Shown piece after piece: positions 1-9,300 of a stretch of DNA of 16,824 bases. The notes beneath the pieces were generated by a model. It was not told the origin of the DNA. It did no database searches and worked only from the letters and a program-made list of their open reading frames with translations. The stretch comes from Trichomonas tenax (Eukaryota; Parabasalia; Trichomonadida; Trichomonadidae), in contig JALKBU010001096.1 of NCBI GenBank assembly GCA_023091735.1, positions 1-16,824 on the forward strand. Reading direction: 5' to 3'. Both the position numbers and the translations under genes were made by a program. Position 1 is the stretch's first letter. Each line of letters opens with the position of its first letter.

Positions 1-135
1 AAATTGCTCTTTAATCCATTCAGGATTTAGACCACGACATAATCGTTGAGGTATTGACACATCTTTAGATTCTTCAAAGTCCTTAATTGACTTTTTAATG
101 TATTTATTCATTCGCTCAGGTTGGATTATTACCAT
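1..135 (-). CDS. Maverick terminal-ORF protein, N-terminal 45 residues (cut by window edge)
   Basis: The frame opens with ATG at 135-133 and stays open to the window edge, giving 45 residues that begin MVIIQPERMNKY. It matches the first 45 residues of the complete 70-residue protein at 15340-15552, with three substitutions (I3T, N10K and C33G, left to right copy). The start is supported because both copies keep the ATG about 138 nt inside the terminus, preceded by an identical AT-rich leader. The protein is lysine-rich and charged. I recognise no domain. Conservation of the frame between two copies suggests that it is, or recently was, coding. Confidence 0.6.
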   Translation of the reverse strand, partial: MVIIQPERMNKYIKKSIKDFEESKDVSIPQRLCRGLNPEWIKEQF

Positions 136-273
136 CTATATATAGTTGCTTTTATACTAATTAAAAATTAAATAATAAAAAAATTAACTTATTTTTTTCC
201 CATTGTATATATTAATTATTGTCCCCACTATATAGTTACAAAAAGTGCCATAAGACCCCCTACATCTACTACT
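1..273 (-). mobile_element. Terminus of a Maverick/Polinton-like element (left copy)
   Basis: This stretch is the reverse complement of the terminus starting at 15201, with about 8 substitutions and two or three small indels over roughly 273 nt. Identity stops abruptly at 273/274, which fixes the end of the element. Read inward, the terminus begins AGTAGTAGATGTAGGGGG; Polintons typically begin with AG. The rest of the element, including its other end, lies left of the window. The six bases just outside (274-279, aaaatt) are the only candidate for a target duplication, and the partner copy cannot be seen. Naming it Maverick relies on the known abundance of these elements in Trichomonas vaginalis and on the AG terminus; no Maverick hallmark gene is visible here. 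Confidence 0.7.
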
Positions 274-492
274 AAAATTATATCAAGCGACGGTTAGTGC
301 TTTTGCTGTGTAAATATAAACAAAATGCGATACGTAAGCCATGCCTCAAAGCCATTTTGATCTTGTTCCATGATCAGAATTAGGCACATATTAAGGTTAC
401 ATGATTACAATTTCTGACAAGAAATCGAATTCCATTCACAACATAGATCGGGGTTAAAAATATTTTCAGAAATGTATTAAATGTGACATTTT

Positions 493-497
493 TCAAA
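493..497 (+). promoter_or_regulatory. Candidate initiator (TCA-type) of the PH/ankyrin gene
   Basis: TCAAA lies just before the ATG at 504. If the A at 495 is the transcription start, the 5' leader is 9 nt, which fits the very short leaders known in Trichomonas. The bases after the A are all A, so the match to the pyrimidine-containing consensus is weak. Two small upstream ATGs (472 and 481), each followed almost at once by a stop, would be left out of such a transcript. Confidence 0.4.
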
Positions 498-503
498 AAA
501 AAA

Positions 504-3290
504 ATGAAGAAATCAATGAAAAATGAGGTAAAGTCGGGGTATTGTAGCAAAGAAGGCGGCATTATACACAACATCAAGAAGCGATTCTTTATATTATATC
601 CAGATTGCTTGAAATACTACACCGATATCAATGGAGAGGAAAAAGGATCGATTCCACTCGCCCCTGATACTATCGTTGCAAACGACCCGAAGTATAAGAT
701 CCAACCGTGCTTTACGATACAAATTCCAAGCAAAAAAAGAACATACTATATTTTGCCCGAAACAGAAATTGATCGCGATGAATGGATTGGAACAATTCAG
801 AACCTTGCGTCTCTAAGGAAGGCCGGAAACAAGTCATTTTTGTTCCAAAGACTTGCTTATATATACGAAAGTTATATTACTCTCTCTGAGTTGCTATGGA
901 ATGCGAAAAAGGAGTCAATTCCAGCTATTATTAAGTATATTAGACACGGAACGCAGAAAAACGTATTCGCACTTCGACAGATTTTGGGAATGTTCGACTA
1001 CATCACGCAGAGACGTCTTCGGAATCTCGACGTTATGGAGGAGATCGTCCACGAATACATCCACTCGCAAAAAATACCATACCTGCATAGTCATTTCAAA
1101 GAATGCAATCATCTTATTGCTTTACTTATCAAAAGAAATGCAATGAACAGCAAAATGCCAGAGCAGTTCATCGGAAAGTCAGAAAAAGACATTCTCGAGA
1201 TCTATCCACAAGATTCACTAATGCATTCTGTTTTCTACGATAATGTTGAAGAATTAAAGAAATTTGTCGATGCACCTGACTTCAATCCAGAAAAGCTTTA
1301 TGATGGCAAGTCAATTCTCTCTCTTGCTGCCAGGCATGGCTCGTTTAACGCTTTTAAGTACATTTTTAACAAAGGCGTTCCGATTAACGTGGCAGTGTTC
1401 GAAGATGCTTACTATGGTGGCAACATCCAAATCATTGAGCTGCTCAAATCGGCCAGATTCGATCCTCCCACATGTATCGATTTAGCGGTCATGAATCATC
1501 AGAGCGAGTTAGTCAGCTACCTCATGCAGTCAAAGGGCCTCGATTACACGTTCAAGTCTGCTTTGTCTTCATATAACTTCAAAGCATTTTTCGATAAATT
1601 ATTCAGATCACAAACAGTCAATGATAAGGATTCTGATTTTCAGACACCACTTATAGCAGCGGCCGCCACAGGTTTCTATTCAATCACAAAGCTTCTTGTT
1701 GAAAATGATGCCGAAATTGATTTAACAGGACCAATTGGCAACACACCATTCCACTACGCTATCATCAACGACATGCCTGAGGCTGCCGGTTATCTTGCCT
1801 CTCAAAATGCCAACATTGAAGCAAAGAATCTTGACGAAGCAACTCCAATTATTGTTGCAGCCCAAAACAATCGTCTTTCGATGATCAGGCTTCTCGTTGA
1901 TTCCAAGGCTAACTTAAATGCAGTAGATAGATATGGAAACACAGCTCTTATCTATTCATTAAAGAACAACAATGAGAAAATTGCATCCTATCTCATGGAT
2001 TATCGTGCCAATGCAGGCGTTATTAATGATGAAGGAAACACAGCTCTCTTCTATGCGATTGAAACAGGTAATGAAGAGTTGGTAAAGCTTCTTCTCGACA
2101 AGAATGCTGACCCAGCATTCAAGAATGTTAAGGGCGAAACTCCTTTGATCTGGGCTGCTCGTCAACCAAACATCAATGTTGCGCTTTTGATCCTCCAATG
2201 CAAGGTTAACATCGAAGAGAAAGATGCTGATTACATGACAGCTCTCATTCATGCTTGCCACTACAACAATCACCAGCTTGCTCGCATCCTTATTTCAAGA
2301 GGCTCTTCCCCAGATATGTTCGATAATAATGGATTGACACCTCTTATGTACTGCTGCGGAAAGAATTACATCGAGACCGTTAAAGTTCTTCTTGAAGGCA
2401 GCGCTAAGACAGAGATAACAGACTTAGAGGGCAAAACTGCATTGGTTCATGCTGTTTTGGCAAACTCAGCAGACTCAATTCAGTATCTCTTACAGCGTGG
2501 TGCAAACAAAGAAGTTCGTGACCAACAAGGACGCACACCAATTATCATTGCAATCGACAGCAAGTGCTTTGATGGTGCCATGACTTTGGCAATGTGTGGT
2601 GCTGATCTTAATGCTAGAGATAAGATTGGTGCCTCTGTCATCTATCATGCTGTTGTTAATAATGCAAAGGATATCGTTGCATTTATCTGCAAGAATTGCA
2701 GAGCTACAAACTTCGATATCTTCATTGATAACAAGACCCCATTAATGCTTGCGGTTCATAACCATTATACAGAGATCATCGAAATGCTCATCAAGGCCGA
2801 AGCTTCTGAAGAAGTTATGGATCAAAAGGGATACACACCTTTATGCTATGCCGCGACAATGAATGACGTTGAAGTTGTCAAAGCATTCATCCATGCAGGC
2901 GGAAATCTTAATACAAGAGACTCCAGGCAGAACACACCATTAATGCATGCAGCAGCTGGTGGATTTGCAGAAGTCACACAGCTCCTTTTGGATGGCGGTG
3001 CTTCTGTTAATACCATGAACATGACAAAGTACACTGCCCTAACATTTGCTATCATTCAGGAGCATCCAGAGGTTGTGAGAATTCTCTGCCAGAAGTCTGC
3101 AAATGTTGATCAAGTACAAGACAAGGGCATGACTCCACTCATGGTGGCAGCTATACAGGACAACAAGGAGATAGTAGAGATACTGCTCCAGTACAATGCT
3201 GACAAGAGGTTCATGACAGATGATGGCAAGTCTGCTTATGATATCGCGAAGGAGCACGGCTCAAACAATGTCTTGAAGCTCTTAGAATAA
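504..3290 (+). CDS. PH-domain and ankyrin-repeat protein
   Basis: The protein has 928 residues. Residues about 10-102 look like a pleckstrin homology domain: a KSGYCSKEG opening strand, a KKRFFIL second strand, a glycine-rich turn and a C-terminal helix carrying the near-invariant Trp (W94, in DRDEWIGTIQNL). A helical linker follows. From about residue 240 there is a degenerate ankyrin region resembling the DUF3447 module of trichomonad ankyrin proteins. About 17 consecutive ankyrin repeats run from about residue 379 to the end, with the recurring core xTPLxxAA spaced about 33 residues. PH domains often bind phosphoinositides or membrane proteins and ankyrin arrays bind protein partners, so a membrane-linked scaffold is the likely role; the ligand is unknown. 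The frame extends upstream to a GTG at 483, but ATG 504 is the first ATG and lies 9 nt after a TCA initiator. The C-terminus ends within the last repeat, as is usual for the type. Confidence 0.9.
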   Translation: MKKSMKNEVKSGYCSKEGGIIHNIKKRFFILYPDCLKYYTDINGEEKGSIPLAPDTIVANDPKYKIQPCFTIQIPSKKRTYYILPETEIDRDEWIGTIQNLASLRKAGNKSFLFQRLAYIYESYITLSELLWNAKKESIPAIIKYIRHGTQKNVFALRQILGMFDYITQRRLRNLDVMEEIVHEYIHSQKIPYLHSHFKECNHLIALLIKRNAMNSKMPEQFIGKSEKDILEIYPQDSLMHSVFYDNVEELKKFVDAPDFNPEKLYDGKSILSLAARHGSFNAFKYIFNKGVPINVAVFEDAYYGGNIQIIELLKSARFDPPTCIDLAVMNHQSELVSYLMQSKGLDYTFKSALSSYNFKAFFDKLFRSQTVNDKDSDFQTPLIAAAATGFYSITKLLVENDAEIDLTGPIGNTPFHYAIINDMPEAAGYLASQNANIEAKNLDEATPIIVAAQNNRLSMIRLLVDSKANLNAVDRYGNTALIYSLKNNNEKIASYLMDYRANAGVINDEGNTALFYAIETGNEELVKLLLDKNADPAFKNVKGETPLIWAARQPNINVALLILQCKVNIEEKDADYMTALIHACHYNNHQLARILISRGSSPDMFDNNGLTPLMYCCGKNYIETVKVLLEGSAKTEITDLEGKTALVHAVLANSADSIQYLLQRGANKEVRDQQGRTPIIIAIDSKCFDGAMTLAMCGADLNARDKIGASVIYHAVVNNAKDIVAFICKNCRATNFDIFIDNKTPLMLAVHNHYTEIIEMLIKAEASEEVMDQKGYTPLCYAATMNDVEVVKAFIHAGGNLNTRDSRQNTPLMHAAAGGFAEVTQLLLDGGASVNTMNMTKYTALTFAIIQEHPEVVRILCQKSANVDQVQDKGMTPLMVAAIQDNKEIVEILLQYNADKRFMTDDGKSAYDIAKEHGSNNVLKLLE

Positions 3291-3381
3291 TTTATTATGA
3301 ATATTTGTAGGACAATTATATTATTTAAATAGGCGAATTACTTTATTATTTATATATCAAACAGATTTTTAGACAAATATT

Positions 3382-3759
3382 TCAGTAATATAACAATGAT
3401 TCAGCTCTTCCTCTTTGAGATTTAAGTATTTGAAGAACATTATCTAATTTGCTAAACAATTCTACATGAGAATCATATCCAGTAGCTCTCAAATCTGCCT
3501 TAATTCCGATAACTTCAGATATTAATACGCGAATTTCGTCAAGAATTGCATGAAGTTCTTCATTCAAAGAATCATCTTGTTCTATTGATTCAGTTTGGTC
3601 TGTAAAATATTCTTGTGTTTTATTTACTGTTGAATCTGAGTATTGCATCTCTTCAAGGGCCTTCTTGAAGTCGCTGTATATAGTCCTCAGCTCCTTCTGC
3701 CTGTTGAGGAAGGAAATTTCGCTGCTTGTTTCGTCAAATGCGGACTTGTATGGACGCAT
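3382..3759 (-). CDS. Small helical protein of unknown function
   Basis: The protein has 125 residues, starting at ATG 3759, and is convergent with the ankyrin gene 91 bp away. It is charged and predicted mostly helical: residues about 18-40 (RQKELRTIYSDFKKALEEM) and about 68-117 have heptad-like hydrophobic spacing typical of a coiled coil or helical bundle. The middle (about 41-66) is acidic and polar, probably a linker. There is no signal peptide, membrane segment, or cysteine or histidine cluster. I do not recognise a family; a small subunit of a larger complex is one guess. Reality as a gene is supported by a TCATAAAA initiator 10 nt before the ATG, an uninterrupted frame and normal amino-acid composition. 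Confidence 0.7.
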   Translation of the reverse strand: MRPYKSAFDETSSEISFLNRQKELRTIYSDFKKALEEMQYSDSTVNKTQEYFTDQTESIEQDDSLNEELHAILDEIRVLISEVIGIKADLRATGYDSHVELFSKLDNVLQILKSQRGRAESLLYY

Positions 3760-3766
3760 TATTTTT

Positions 3767-3771
3767 TATGA
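3767..3771 (-). promoter_or_regulatory. Candidate initiator of the small helical protein gene
   Basis: On the minus strand TCATA reads from 3771 to 3767. The A at 3769 would start a transcript with a 10-nt leader before ATG 3759. It fits the trichomonad initiator form TCA followed by pyrimidine and A/T better than the one before the PH/ankyrin gene. Confidence 0.5.
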
Positions 3772-5030
3772 TTCTCCTTCGCAATTCTATTCATAGAAAT
3801 ATCTGTCCATCTCTATCCAAATCATTTTTATCGAAAAATTAACCATCTCCGATGACTTTTGCAAAATTCTTCATTCAAAATTTATCAAAAGTGATAAAAA
3901 TATTAATGCAAATTTGATCAATAGTTAGAATACAACACAAACATTCATTGTGTGACCGTTTATTAAACAAAATCTTTAAAATTTGCGTGAATTTCTCCTA
4001 AATCTTTGAGTAAACACCAAAAAACATGATCCATGTATATCAACACATTGAGGACTTCTATATCTACAAATATCTGTTAATGCTTTTAATCAAAGAAAAT
4101 TTCTTCAAATTTTATTGATTGATAATTTGTTAACTTTCAAGTCAAAGAATTATAGAATCCTTTAAGAACACATGCATACAGTAGTATGATAAGAAGCCAT
4201 CATTTAATAATTAAATCTTTTTTTGACAATGATTACTTATCCGATATAATTCAGAACAAAGATATATCTTCATTACTGTCATTGATAACATTATGATATG
4301 TGGTTACAGATGAAATCGCAAAATGCATTTAACAGAAGTGAGTCAAAATTGCATACACCGTATCCTCGAATTAAAACCATGAAATTGCTTTTCTTTTGGA
4401 ATAAGATGAAATTTCCATGAAATAAATGTAAAAACAAAGCTTATTTCAATGAGTAGATAATGCATAGAATATATATAAAAAGATAAGCATGAAAATGGTT
4501 GGGCTCATGGGTAAAAAATTTTGTGGGCTGTGGGAAGGGATTAGCAGAAGAAAAATTTTTTTATATGAATTTTTTGCTATTTTTATTATTAATGATTGTT
4601 ATCAGAGATAAAAAGATAGGTAATAGCATGGGTTAAATAAGCAATTACATTTATTTTTAGATGGATATTCGTTTTGAATATCATGACCACCAATATTTAC
4701 CATATTCATGGTTTTTAAGTATATTTAGATTTTGAAAATTAAAGAAAGGAGATTGAAGATCGGTCAACATTAATAAGCACCATCTAGTACTCATGAATAG
4801 CTAGCGCCACCACAAGGTTGTCGGTAAATCTACTAATCATTCTGTCCGAATCTTGGAGTAACTGTACTACTTGTCGTATAGAAATGAATTACCAGGGTGT
4901 GTCATGATCATAGGGCTTTCGTTGCCACACTATTTCCGTTCTGAAGAGAAAATTATTTTGCTCAATTTGCAACTAAATAGTATTTTGATTGGATATTTCT
5001 TCTATCTGCTAGCAATGCTGATATTTGGCA

Positions 5031-5169
5031 TGCCGTCGCCACCAACTTTTCAATCGCATTGCCCAAATCCACCAAATTGAATGTGGTGGTGGCGGTTTGG
5101 TGGTTAAGCAGGGGCAGTGCACGGAGGTGACACCTATTTTGAGACGAAAATAATCGTCGATACTTTTTT
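5031..5169. repeat. Cluster of inverted repeats ending in T6
   Basis: Interleaved inverted repeats are packed into 139 bases. CCGTCGCCACCA (5033-5044) pairs with TGGTGGTGGCGG (5084-5095) at 10 of 12 positions. ATCCACCAAA (5067-5076) pairs with TTTGGTGGTT (5096-5105) at 9 of 10. AGGTGACACCT (5125-5135) is a perfect palindrome around one base. GACGA and TCGTC (5143-5147 and 5154-5158) form a hairpin with a 6-nt loop. A T6 run follows at 5164-5169. GC content is well above the surroundings. It could be a structured RNA with a Pol III-like terminator, or a decayed foldback transposon. The first two pairings overlap and cannot both form fully. Confidence 0.4.
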
Positions 5170-6103
5170 CGATGAAAGCCAATGACAAGATTTTATCACC
5201 ATTATTGTCAGCGTTATCATCTTCATCCAGATGAAATGCAGAAAGGGATCAAGGCAATTATTCTCAAATTCCAAAGTTATTTCATAACATAATTTATTTC
5301 TTCATTACCCATAGAAATATCGCTCATGCTTCTACAAATATATACATTCTCATTCGATTCTCAACACATACATAAAATAAGACCAACAATTTTACCTCCA
5401 TTAGCATAATCATTTTCTAACGACACAAAGCCTTCTTGTTGAATAATGAAAAGCAATGAAGAAATAAAATATTCACTTTCGAAATCTTCCATTTGATTTT
5501 AATATTCAAAATCATATTTACTTGCAAGTTTCGTGGAAAAACTATTTACTGTCAAGCTCCAATCTTATTTACATATTGAATCAACAATTTTTTAAAAACA
5601 ATTTTCAATTATTTTCTAAAACCATAAATTATCCTTTCATATGCTTTTCTTTTCTCCTTACGACTTTAAGAATCGATAAGCAATCGAAATGATACATCGA
5701 CTTACGCAGATAATGTGATGAAACAGATCTGCTAGATTAAATTCACAAATTCTTTTTGTTTTCATCGATAAATACCGGCATTTTGACTATATTCATATCT
5801 ATTGCTATGATGTGCATCGTTATTTGAAGTTTTATTTTGAATTTCAAATTATGAAGCTAATCATACTGATGTTTTGGACAAGATCAGCAGAGCTATATGA
5901 CACCCTATAAGTGTTGAATTAGATGAGCTAGGATTAGACCTTTTCTTCAAGATTGCAAGGTCCCCCTCTTTTTGATCAATGGTTGATTCATTGGTGGTAT
6001 AGCTATTAGTTTTTGGTGGAACGTGGCTGCAATTTTGCGTATTCTTTTCTAAGCTTACAAAAAGATAAATCATAGCCATGTCGTATAACTTTTTTGGTGT
6101 TGG

Positions 6104-6149
6104 TTTGCCACGGCGGCTCAGGGGGGACGCTCTGAGCCGCCGTGGCAAA
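6104..6149. repeat. Perfect 18-bp GC-rich inverted repeat (hairpin)
   Basis: TTTGCCACGGCGGCTCAG (6104-6121) is followed after a 10-nt loop (6122-6131) by its exact reverse complement (6132-6149). Such a perfect GC-rich stem is unexpected in AT-rich spacer. The right arm also overlaps a second inverted repeat, TGGCAAAAAG (6143-6152) with CTTTTTTGCCA (6159-6169, one extra T), so two mutually exclusive stems are possible. It lies about 250 bp upstream of the CYFIP start, so a regulatory, replication or mobile-element role is possible; none is shown. A GC-rich stem of this kind could extrude as a cruciform. Confidence 0.75.
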
Positions 6150-6381
6150 AAGCGTTCACTTTTTTGCCAGACATTAATCGAATTTCAGAAATCGAAATTG
6201 ATGTGAAATATAGATATGCAAAGCGAAGGTTTCTGCAAACAACAGTAAAAATAGCCTTAATTCAGATTTATTCCCAAAAAAGTGCCAAGTCAAAAGAACT
6301 GTCAGTTTTTTGATGATCCGTTTCATTGTCTATATCTAAGAGATTTGATTTTAGGATTCGTAATACTACAAAAAGTGACAA

Positions 6382-6386
6382 TCAAA
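6382..6386 (+). promoter_or_regulatory. Candidate initiator of the CYFIP-like gene
   Basis: TCAAA at 6382-6386 would place the transcription start at 6384, giving a 14-nt leader to ATG 6398. It agrees in spacing with the other short-leader genes of the window, and supports ATG 6398 over the upstream TTG at 6326. The bases after TCA are only a partial match to the consensus. Confidence 0.4.
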
Positions 6387-6397
6387 ATATTTACCTG

Positions 6398-9300
6398 ATG
6401 TCGGAATCTTTGGATTCATTGGCCATAGAGTCGACATCTCCTTTGTCAGCCCCATATTCGATTTTCATTCACATCGAAGACGAGACAACGGCTGATCATT
6501 CCCTTTACCAAACTCTTTCTCATCTTTCGGCAAATTCCGAACTCGCGCTCTGCTCCGAGGCATCTAACATTTCGTACTCGCTGGATATAGTTCTCTCCAG
6601 AATATACAAGCGCAGGCACATTTCTTGGATTTTGGAGAAAAGACTTCAAGATAACACCGAAAATGAAGCCGCAATATCACAAAATGTTCATAATATGGTT
6701 TTGAGCGCTTTGGAAATTGTTGAAAACTCAATGGATGTCTGCGGAAAGGTTCAGGCTTTGATTTCCAAATTTTTCAAACAAATAAATGAGCCTATGGGAA
6801 TCTATTCCGACGTTATTCTTTCACACATATGCAACATTATCTACAAATCTATCGCTATCGATGAAATGCTGAAGAAAAAGACGTCAATCAAAATGGATTT
6901 AACAAATCTACAGAAATATTTAAACAAAAAGTCTACAACCATGTTAGGAAATCGCATCAAGTCATCAATTGAGTGGCTTGGTACGCCTGATAATTTTGGA
7001 AAAGGAATTCAAAAAGAATTACCGCAAATCCAAGATATGACAAAGATTGCCACAATTATGTGGACATTCCTCAGTAAGATGCTCAAAGAGAGGAGTTATC
7101 TCCAGTCAAACCTTAACTATGCATACTTCACAACTTTATTATTCTTCGTCAACGCTTATCCAGACCCATTCGCTTTAATAAATGCAACACAGGGAATCAA
7201 GGAATTGGTTGAAGCGATGCCTTACGTTCCTCTTTATCACGAACTTTCGCTTGGTTCATTCGACAAAGTATTGAACTTTCCAATCTTCCAAACAGAGAAT
7301 TTCACATCAAGAACAGCTATTCCACACAAAGTTCTTCCAAATCTTCGAAAAGAATTCGAAGAAATCGCGATGAAAATTTCAAGTTTCCTTACACGAAAGA
7401 CAGCCTCTGTCAATCATGAACTTCTCGATGCCGTGCTCAGAGCTGTCAAGCTTTTGACATATACAAGATGCATTCTCAGACAACAGTATTGTGAAAAATT
7501 AGCAAATCCACCGAAGGAACCAGAAACATTACAGCCATATGAAAGATCAATGCGTTTTGGTTACTCTCAGGACGATTTGAGTGCTCTTCTCCAACTTTTA
7601 TCACAGTGCAGAGATTTACACGATTTGCTTCGTTCTAATGCATCATTCATCTTCGAGTCTATCAACTTATCTATTTCCACATCATGGCAGGAATTCATCA
7701 AGTACAAACTAGCAAAGTGCTATCTTCACATGCAGCGTGACAAAGATAAACTTGGCGTTTTCTTTGAGACACTCCGCTCCATTGCTACACACTACGAAGT
7801 TTCCGAGAAGTGGTCGATGAAGGACAAGACAATGAAGGAAGAAGCTTTCAAGGGTAAGATTGATGAAAGACTCTTCGCTCCTTCTCCACAGTTGATCGAA
7901 TTTGTTCGCATTCAGCTTCAGCACATTGTCTGCCCATACTCAGAGTTCATGATCAAGCCACAAGGCAGAGCATTCACACACTCACAGGCTGTCAGAGATA
8001 AGGAAGTTGGATATATCACTGAATTCCTTCAGAAATCCATCGAGTGGGCTGATCTTCTTGCTTTCGATCAACTTCTCGAACAGGCTGTTTTGCAGAGCGA
8101 CTTCTACTTCAAGGAAGTTGAGCTTGAAGTTAACAACACAATCCACTTCTCTCCATCAGCTTCTATCCCATATAAGCTTTGTACATTCGCCCTTAACAAC
8201 TACAGACAGCCAGAACTTACTGAACTCATCTTCTATCCGCTCGCAATTTACGATGATGCTCTTTATACAGCAACAAAGGTTCACAAGAGTGATCTTATGG
8301 CTGATGAAATTCGCTCAGAAGGCCAAGTTTGTACAGACACTCTCAACACAATTATTGCATCTTTCACATTCAACGCTTTCAGAGCTTTCTCAACGCTCAG
8401 ACAGTTCCCAGACAAGATGACAACATATGTTGCTGATAACCTGAAGGACAACATGAAGTTGCCAATCTCCAAGGCCTACAGACTTCGTACAATCATCCAA
8501 CAGAACAGATTCCACTATCTCGCAAAGAATATCTCTTTGACACAGATTATTGCACAGAATGTCGATAAGTCAATGAACCAAGGCGTTGCTGATTTGTTCG
8601 ATCTTGCTAAGAAGCACGGTCTTACTGCTTCTCTTGCTATTTCACACGGCTTGGAAGCTCTCAGAGATGCACACAGATTACTCACAGAGAATGGCCTTCC
8701 ACTCCTTCCATTCACAGCAATTGCACGAGGTGCAAAGAATGATAGCAATCCACTCACATTCATTGGCGAGTACTTCAAGAACACAATCTCCCACTTGTTC
8801 AAGGAGATCATTCCGAAGTACACACTTGCTATCAACCCACACAGATTCATTCCAAACAAGGAGGTTTCTCTCAAGTCATCATCCCTCGGTTCTAACGAAA
8901 TCGGTAAGATCATGCAGATTGCGACAGAGAACTCTCTTGCTTTCGTTACTGTTTCTCACTTCACTTTCTTCGTTAGACAATGCAGTGAAGGCTCTCTTGC
9001 CGTCATGTTGAAGTACATCGATACGCACATCCCACGAATTTTCAAGAACTTCACAGAGGCATACTCAGCCATCAAGCCACGTCTCTCGAGAGTTAAGGAT
9101 TCGCCATATGGCACTCTTCCAAAGAATGTTTATGCCCGTTATGAATCTGCATACAAGTACCTCACAGATGACAAGCAGATGGATAAGCTTCTCCTTTCAT
9201 TGCAGGCACTCGGTAACCTCTTCATCGCTCTTGAAATGCTTGATGAAGCTCTTGTTATCAGAAGATTCTCACTATCTCACGCTCTTTCAGTTCTCAAGTC

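Larger units (their letters stand above)
3772..6381. other. 2.6 kb gene-free AT-rich spacer with GC-rich islands
   Basis: No convincing gene is visible between the divergent small-protein and CYFIP genes. The few frames of 69-95 codons begin at TTG and have no recognisable content. Most of the stretch is AT-rich, but three islands depart sharply from this: a G-tract run at 4501-4539 (five GGG tracts), a cluster of inverted repeats at 5031-5169, and a perfect GC-rich hairpin at 6104-6149. They could be remnants of mobile elements or structured RNA. The rest shows nothing I can name. Confidence 0.6.

Noticed and set aside
483..503. 7-codon extension of the PH/ankyrin protein from GTG
   Set aside because: GTG is not a usual eukaryotic start; ATG 504 follows a TCA initiator by 9 nt.
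4871..5080. 69-codon frame on the plus strand
   Set aside because: It begins at TTG, lacks any initiator, has no recognisable sequence, and its end runs through the inverted-repeat cluster.
5861..6148. 95-codon frame on the minus strand
   Set aside because: It begins at TTG within the right arm of the GC-rich hairpin; its first residues are simply the translated palindrome.
6326..6397. 24-codon N-terminal extension of CYFIP from TTG
   Set aside because: It has no ATG, and the TCA initiator at 6382 lies inside it with proper spacing to ATG 6398.
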